Assembly (NCBI GenBank): GCA_965200945.1 | Contig: OZ241749.1 | Coordinates: 4,960,001-5,024,000 of the forward strand | DNA from: JADCRZ01 sp965200945 | GTDB taxonomy: Bacteria > Bacteroidota > Bacteroidia > Chitinophagales > Chitinophagaceae | DNA: 64,000 nucleotides | Direction: 5' to 3' | In this document: positions 58,890-64,000 of the stretch, piece by piece | Position numbering within the stretch: the stretch's first letter is position 1 | Layout of the letters: each line of letters opens with the position of its first letter | Position numbers and translations under genes: made by a program | The notes under the pieces: model-generated | What the model saw: the letters and a program-made list of their open reading frames with translations, nothing else | The model's database searches: none | Told to the model about the DNA's origin: nothing

Positions 58890-61800
58890 TTAAACATCTT
58901 TTCCGTGACAGTTCTTGTATTTCTTTCCGCTTCCGCAAGGGCAAGGATCATTGCGGCCCACTTTCGGACCTACTTTCACCGGTTCCTGCTTAACAGCTGC
59001 TCCTACAGCAGACGGATCAAAGTAATCGCGTTCGTTGGCGGCGTAGTCATTGCCGGCATCTTCGATCTGCTGCTTGTTTGCCTGTAGCTGACTCATATCC
59101 GTCTTTGGTTCACGGGCTTTGTGGATAGGCGGCTCCGGCTGGTTCTCTTCGATCGGGATGGTGCTATGACACAGGAAGGAAACGATGTCCTTGTTGACTT
59201 CGCTGTCCATCTGCCTGAACAGGTTGAACGCTTCCATTTTATAGATCACCAGCGGATCTTTCTGTTCGAGGTAGGCTGTCTGTACACTTTGTTTCAGATC
59301 GTCCATCGCCCTCAGGTGCTCTTTCCATGATTCATCGATCAGGGCCAGCGTGATGGTTCTTTCCAGGCTGTTCATGATCTCCTGCCCGTTGCTTTCGAGC
59401 GCTTTGTCCATATTTGCCATCACCTGAATGCCTTTGCGTCCGTCGGTGAAAGGTACCAGCACGTTTTCTACCTGGCTTCCCTGCATCTGCCGGATGTTCT
59501 TGAAAACAGGAACGGCCTGTTCGCAGATATCCCCGGCTTTTTGTTTATAGTTGGCGGAAGCCTCCTGGTACAGTTTCTCCACTACTTCGTTCACATCGCC
59601 TTTCTGGAATTCGTCATCTGAAAGAGAAGTATCGAGACCGAAGTTGACGATCACGGAAAGCTTGAACCCTTCAAAATCATTTTGTTCGCGGAAAGAGTTC
59701 ACCAGTCCTTCGGTCACTATCCAGAACGCATTGTCCAGATCGAGTGCCAGGCGGTCGCCAAACAGGGCGTGGTTGCGTTTTTCGTACACCACCTTGCGCT
59801 GCTTGTTCATCACGTCATCGTATTCGAGCAGGCGTTTACGGATGCCGAAGTTGTTTTCTTCCACTTTCTTCTGCGCCCGTTCGATCGATTTGGTGATCAT
59901 GCTGTGCTGGATCACTTCCCCTTCCTTGTAACCCATCTTATCCATCATGGAGGCGATGCGATCGCTTCCGAACATCCTCATCAGGTCGTCTTCCAGCGAC
60001 ACATAGAACTGTGTGGTTCCGGGGTCACCCTGGCGGCCTGCACGGCCACGGAGCTGACGGTCCACACGGCGGCTTTCATGGCGTTCCGTACCGATGATGG
60101 CCAGTCCGCCCGCTTCTTTCACACCGGGCCCGAGCTTGATGTCGGTACCGCGGCCCGCCATGTTGGTGGCGATGGTGACGGCGCCGGCCAGACCTGCTTC
60201 CGCGACCACCTGCGCTTCACGCGCGTGCTGTTTTGCGTTGAGCACGTTGTGCGGGATCTTTTTGCCGCTGAGCATCTTGCTGAGCAGCTCGCTCACTTCC
60301 ACGGAGGTGGTACCAACCAGTACCGGCCTTCCTGCGTTGCTGAGCGATTCGATCTCGTCTATAACCGATTTGTATTTTTCCCTTTTGGTCTTATACACCA
60401 GGTCCTGGTGGTCTTTCCTGATCACTGATACATTGGTAGGCACCCTTACCACATCGAGTTTGTAGATGTCCCACAGTTCAGCCGCTTCCGTTTCCGCGGT
60501 ACCGGTCATGCCTGCCAGCTTATGATACATCCTGAAGTAGTTCTGCAGGGTGATGGTGGCGTAGGTTTGAGTAGCCGCTTCGATCTTCACATTTTCCTTG
60601 GCTTCAATGGCCTGGTGCAAACCATCCGAGTAACGTCTGCCTTCCAGGATACGACCGGTCTGCTCATCCACGATCTTTACCTGTCCTTCCATCACTACAT
60701 ATTCAACGTCCTTGTCGAACAGGGTATAGGCTTTCAGCAGTTGCTGAACGGTATGGATGCGATCGGCTTTGATGGAATATTCGTTGAGAACGGCCTCTTT
60801 TTTATGGAGTTTCTCTTCGGGGTCTATCAGGGTGTCCTTGTCCAGTTCACCGAGCTTGACGGAGATATCCGGCAGCACGAAGAACTCAGGGTCTTCACCC
60901 GATTTGGTGATCATCTGCAGGCCCTTGTCGGTCAGGTCTACCTGGTTATTCTTTTCGTCGATGTGGAAATAAAGTTCCGCATCCACTTTGGGCATTTCTT
61001 TCTGCTGGTCGGCGAGGTAATAGTTCTCGGTCTTCTGCAGCTTTACTTTGATGCCGGGTTCGCTGAGAAATTTGATGAGGGCGCTTGTTTTCGGAAGGCC
61101 GCGATGCGCACGCATAAGGGCCAGTCCACCGTCTTTCGGGTCATCGTTTCCATCGGAGATCTTTTTGCGGGCTTCGGTGAGCGATTTGTTGACCACCTGT
61201 TTCTGGGCTTCGAACAGCTGCTGTACGCGCGGGCGAAGCACATGGTATTGCTGATCTTCACCGCGCGGCACCGGCCCTGATATGATGAGGGGCGTACGGG
61301 CATCATCGATCAGTACGCTGTCCACTTCATCCACCATGGCAAAATGGTGTTTGCGCTGCACCATTTCGTTCGGACTGTGCACCATGTTGTCGCGGAGGTA
61401 GTCGAACCCGAATTCGTTGTTGGTGCCGTAGGTGAGGTCGGCGTGATAGGCTTTTCTTCTTTCTTCGCTGTTGGGCTGGTGTTTGTCGATACAGTCGACG
61501 GTAATGCCGAGCCATTCAAACAGCGGACCGTTCCATTCGCTGTCGCGGCGGGCGAGGTAATCGTTCACGGTCACGATGTGAACGCCTTCGCCGGCCAGCG
61601 CGTTGAGGTAGGCAGGAAGGGTGGAAACAAGGGTCTTACCTTCACCGGTGGCCATTTCTGCGATCTTACCCGAATGAAGTACGGAACCCCCGATCAGCTG
61701 CACATCATAGTGCACCATGTTCCAGGTAACCTGTCCGCCCCCGGCGGTCCAGGTATTTTTAAAGATGGAATTTGGTCCATCGATCGTAATATGTTCTTTC

Positions 61801-62228
61801 TGAGTGCTCAGCTCGCGGTCGAGGTCGGTAGCGGTGGAGATGATCTCTGTGGAGGAAGAGAAGCGGTGGGCGGCTTCTTTCATTACAGCGAATGCTTCGG
61901 GAAGAAGTTCCTGCAGGATCTCTTCGATCTGGTCGTCGCGGTCTTTTTTCAGCTTGTCGATCTGCTGGTAGGCTGTTTCGCGGCCGGTGATGTCGTCGAT
62001 GGGAAGCGCTTCGGCGTCGATCTGCTGCTGGCTGATGGAAGCGTCTATGGTTTGCAGGTGGCCGCTGATGCGTTGTCTGAATTCAATTGTTTTGGCGCGT
62101 AATCCGTCGTTGGAAAGTGTCTGACAAGCCTGGTAATGGGTGTTGATCTTCTCTACGACAGGCTGAATCGTTTTGACATCTTTTTCGGATTTGCTGCCGC
62201 CAAAGAGTTTGGATATGAAACCTAACAT
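58890..62228 (-). CDS. secA: Protein translocase ATPase SecA
   Basis: The 1112-residue motor drives secretion through SecYEG. Visible parts are the nucleotide site EMATGEGKTLV, TYGTNNEFGFDYLRDNM, FAMVDEVDSVLIDDARTPLIISGP, GMTGTAETEA and TNMAGRGTDIKLG, then the C-terminal zinc-binding CPCGSGKKYKNCHG. It is longer than E. coli SecA (901), with extra sequence in the region around residues 330-480, as usual in Bacteroidota. It has a -7 box about 95 bases upstream. Confidence 0.97.
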   Translation of the reverse strand: MLGFISKLFGGSKSEKDVKTIQPVVEKINTHYQACQTLSNDGLRAKTIEFRQRISGHLQTIDASISQQQIDAEALPIDDITGRETAYQQIDKLKKDRDDQIEEILQELLPEAFAVMKEAAHRFSSSTEIISTATDLDRELSTQKEHITIDGPNSIFKNTWTAGGGQVTWNMVHYDVQLIGGSVLHSGKIAEMATGEGKTLVSTLPAYLNALAGEGVHIVTVNDYLARRDSEWNGPLFEWLGITVDCIDKHQPNSEERRKAYHADLTYGTNNEFGFDYLRDNMVHSPNEMVQRKHHFAMVDEVDSVLIDDARTPLIISGPVPRGEDQQYHVLRPRVQQLFEAQKQVVNKSLTEARKKISDGNDDPKDGGLALMRAHRGLPKTSALIKFLSEPGIKVKLQKTENYYLADQQKEMPKVDAELYFHIDEKNNQVDLTDKGLQMITKSGEDPEFFVLPDISVKLGELDKDTLIDPEEKLHKKEAVLNEYSIKADRIHTVQQLLKAYTLFDKDVEYVVMEGQVKIVDEQTGRILEGRRYSDGLHQAIEAKENVKIEAATQTYATITLQNYFRMYHKLAGMTGTAETEAAELWDIYKLDVVRVPTNVSVIRKDHQDLVYKTKREKYKSVIDEIESLSNAGRPVLVGTTSVEVSELLSKMLSGKKIPHNVLNAKQHAREAQVVAEAGLAGAVTIATNMAGRGTDIKLGPGVKEAGGLAIIGTERHESRRVDRQLRGRAGRQGDPGTTQFYVSLEDDLMRMFGSDRIASMMDKMGYKEGEVIQHSMITKSIERAQKKVEENNFGIRKRLLEYDDVMNKQRKVVYEKRNHALFGDRLALDLDNAFWIVTEGLVNSFREQNDFEGFKLSVIVNFGLDTSLSDDEFQKGDVNEVVEKLYQEASANYKQKAGDICEQAVPVFKNIRQMQGSQVENVLVPFTDGRKGIQVMANMDKALESNGQEIMNSLERTITLALIDESWKEHLRAMDDLKQSVQTAYLEQKDPLVIYKMEAFNLFRQMDSEVNKDIVSFLCHSTIPIEENQPEPPIHKAREPKTDMSQLQANKQQIEDAGNDYAANERDYFDPSAVGAAVKQEPVKVGPKVGRNDPCPCGSGKKYKNCHGKDV

Positions 62229-62322
62229 AAGTTCTTTTTACGTATTGAATGCGTTTACAGTCTGTTTATTGTGCTGTCAACAATAATGCTATTCTGGCTA
62301 TCGGGTCATTTTGACAGGGGAA

Positions 62323-62330
62323 CAAAGGTA
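62323..62330 (-). promoter_or_regulatory. -7 box for secA
   Basis: The minus strand reads TACCTTTG, an exact TAnnTTTG match, 94 bases upstream of the ATG. Confidence 0.5.
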
Positions 62331-62494
62331 GTGAAAAGCGGCTGTTAGCTATTAGCTTTTAGCCGTCGGCTTTTCCAAAATCACACAGCACGAATGGAAT
62401 TTTATCTTCCTTAACAATTCAGGAAATAATGATGCACCTCTCATAATATATAACCTGCTAAAAGCGAATGACTAAAAGCCAACCGCTTATCCCT

Positions 62495-62525
62495 TTTGCC
62501 TATTCATCGCTTTATATTACCTTCG
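62495..62525 (+). promoter_or_regulatory. Promoter of atpG
   Basis: TTTG (62495-62498), 19 bases, TACCTTCG (62518-62525; one mismatch to TAnnTTTG). Spacing equals the fusA and rpsJ promoters. Confidence 0.55.
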
Positions 62526-62581
62526 CCGCTGAATAATTGTTTGCTAAAAGTATTAATTGACCATTTAAAGAAGAAACCGCA

Positions 62582-63460
62582 ATGAGTGGTGCGTTAAAAG
62601 AGGTTCGCAACCGGATCAAGTCTGTTCAGAGTACCCAGCAGATTACCAAGGCAATGAAAATGGTGAGTGCAGCCAAGCTCCGCAGGGCGCAGGATGCCAT
62701 CACCCAGATGCGGCCTTATGCTGCCAAGCTCCAGGAAATGCTGAGTAACATTGTAAGCAATTCCGAAGGAGAAACAGGCGGTTCCCTGGCAGGCGAAAGA
62801 CCGGTGAACCGGGTCCTCTTCATCGTGATCACGAGCGACCGTGGCCTCGCCGGCGCCTACAACGCCAATATCATCAAGCTCACCAAACTCACCATCCGCG
62901 AAAAATACAGCAGCCAGCTTGCCGCCGGCAACGTCCAGATCTGGAGCATCGGCAAGAAAGGATACGAGCAGCTGTTGAAGAACTACAAAGTGGATGCCTC
63001 TTATAAAGATATTTTCCTGAACCTCACGTTCGACAACGTGCAGGCCTGCGCACAGGCTGCCGTGAAGGCCTTTGAAAACAAGGAGTTCGACGTGGTGGAA
63101 GTGGTGTACAGCGAATTCAAAAACGCCGGTACCCAGGTGTTTGCCGTAGAAAGGTTCCTTCCGATCCCGAAGATCCAGCCCCAGGCCGGTGCCAAAAAAA
63201 GCGATTTTATTTTTGAGCCCAACAAAGAGCAACTGGTAGCGGAACTTATTCCCAAGATACTCAACACACAATTATACAAAGCCGTGCTCGACGCCAACGC
63301 TTCAGAACACGGCGCCCGCATGACGGCGATGGACAAGGCCAGCGAGAACGCGAACGAGCTGCTGAGAAATCTGAAGATCTCTTACAACCGCGCCCGCCAG
63401 GCTGCCATTACTACCGAACTGACCGAGATCGTGAGCGGGGCCGCTGCGCTCCAGGGCTAG
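62582..63460 (+). CDS. atpG: ATP synthase gamma subunit
   Basis: The 292-residue protein has the N-terminal coiled-coil helix SGALKEVRNRIKSVQSTQQITKAMKMVSAAKLRRAQ and the C-terminal helix ARMTAMDKASENANELLRNLKISYNRARQAAITTELTEIVSGA, which together form the rotor shaft of F1. A Rossmann-like middle follows ITSDRGLAGAYNANI. Complete. No other atp gene is next to it. Confidence 0.97.
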   Translation: MSGALKEVRNRIKSVQSTQQITKAMKMVSAAKLRRAQDAITQMRPYAAKLQEMLSNIVSNSEGETGGSLAGERPVNRVLFIVITSDRGLAGAYNANIIKLTKLTIREKYSSQLAAGNVQIWSIGKKGYEQLLKNYKVDASYKDIFLNLTFDNVQACAQAAVKAFENKEFDVVEVVYSEFKNAGTQVFAVERFLPIPKIQPQAGAKKSDFIFEPNKEQLVAELIPKILNTQLYKAVLDANASEHGARMTAMDKASENANELLRNLKISYNRARQAAITTELTEIVSGAAALQG

Positions 63461-63504
63461 AGATCTATGTGCAACCGTTTTTGTGAACCGTAAAACCATT
63501 GCCC

Positions 63505-64000
63505 ATGGAAACGACCCTGGCTCCCCATATCGAAGCCCTGATCTTTGCCAGCGATAAAGCACTTACCCCCGCTGAGATCACCGATCTGCTCAACGGCTCC
63601 GACGACTTCCGCGACGAGAAAGTAGCAGTTGAACTGGTGGAGTCGACCGTGCAGGAAGTTGCGCGCAAGTACGACAACGAACTATACCCGTTCGAGATCA
63701 CCTTCAGCGGCGGCGGATGGCAGTTCCTGACCAAAAAGAAATATTATAAGACCGTTGCACAGCTCACCGGTGAAAAATTCCTCAAACGCCTCTCGGCCGC
63801 TTCGCTCGAAACGCTGGCGATCATTGCCTACAAACAACCCATCACAAAAGGCGAGATCGAACTGATCCGCGGCGTAAGCACTGATTACAGCATCCAGAAA
63901 CTGCTCGAGAAAGAACTGATCGTGATCTCGGGCCGCAATGAAGACCTCCCGGGCAAGCCCTTGTTATATACCACGTCAAAAAGCTTTATGGATTATTTCG
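63505..64000 (+). CDS. scpB: Segregation and condensation protein B, 3' partial
   Basis: From ATG 63505 the frame is open to the end of the window (165 codons). It reads HIEALIFASDKALTPAEITDLL (first winged helix), then SAASLETLAIIAYKQPITKGEIELIRGVSTDYSIQKLLEKELI, the typical ScpB second winged helix. ScpB joins ScpA and Smc in the chromosome-condensing complex. The 3' end lies outside. It starts 44 bases after atpG. Confidence 0.95.
   Translation, partial: METTLAPHIEALIFASDKALTPAEITDLLNGSDDFRDEKVAVELVESTVQEVARKYDNELYPFEITFSGGGWQFLTKKKYYKTVAQLTGEKFLKRLSAASLETLAIIAYKQPITKGEIELIRGVSTDYSIQKLLEKELIVISGRNEDLPGKPLLYTTSKSFMDYF

Larger units (their letters stand above)
62229..62581. other. Divergent secA-atpG regulatory gap
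   Basis: No gene is seen. It contains a minus-strand -7 box for secA, a full promoter for atpG and a copy pair AGCTTTTAGC (about 62353) versus GCTAAAAGCG (about 62457) in inverted order roughly 100 bases apart. Confidence 0.5.

Noticed and set aside
59682..62102. Long plus-strand open frames across 59.7-62.1 kb
   Set aside because: All lie antisense to secA, whose motifs are complete.
62340..62480. TTAGCTATTAGCTTTTAGC-like repeats as a mobile element
   Set aside because: Short, imperfect and without target-site duplications visible in the window; only noted as an inverted copy pair.

Overview
The window looks like chromosomal DNA of a Bacteroidota bacterium, most likely Chitinophagaceae or a close relative. 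The evidence is: -7 boxes of the TAnnTTTG type in front of many genes; start codons with A/T-rich leaders and no Shine-Dalgarno sequence; lipoproteins and surface proteins with type IX secretion-type C-termini; GH106 and GH127 glycosidases; a SusCD-associated zinc metallohydrolase next to a DUF4302-type lipoprotein; and the S10/spc ribosomal protein order. Gene names rest on reading the translated sequences; no database search was run.

Layout. 1-2.5 kb: the end of a SusCD-type nutrient-uptake locus (metallohydrolase plus DUF4302-like lipoprotein). 2.6-10.3 kb: a decayed surface-protein gene, then a carbohydrate block with a GH106 rhamnosidase, a metal-dependent amidohydrolase and a GH127 arabinofuranosidase, suited to pectin-type side chains. 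10.3-19.9 kb: an accessory stretch of small unknown genes, gene remnants (polysaccharide-export protein, a decayed paralogue, interrupted frames) and one large secreted protein. A tRNA-Cys gene closes this stretch. A 17-bp copy of the tRNA 3' end, inside a ~70-bp imperfect direct repeat, lies 5.8 kb away, so the 14.1-19.9 kb segment may be an island inserted at the tRNA.

20-32.5 kb: housekeeping genes (nucleoside phosphorylase, dapF, CorA, Nudix, VOC, ahcY, M28 peptidase, HbpS-like, phoH, pyrophosphatase, TauE/SafE, a sigma factor with a small membrane partner, ribD). 32.5-40.7 kb: a histone H1-like protein, fusA, an ECF sigma factor overlapping a membrane-anchored barrel protein, and a cell-envelope module (CxxCH lipoprotein, OB-fold protein, YceI, DUF5777 barrel).

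40.8-52.6 kb: the S10-spc ribosomal operon from rpsJ to secY, with a long structured rpsJ-rplC gap and an internal promoter before rplX. A terminator follows secY, and then map, a flavoprotein and rpsA. The usual infA-rpmJ-rpsM-rpsK-rpsD-rpoA-rplQ segment is not present. 57-64 kb: an M20 amidohydrolase, secA, an isolated atpG, and the start of scpB, which runs off the end. No CRISPR array, transposase or integrase was seen.
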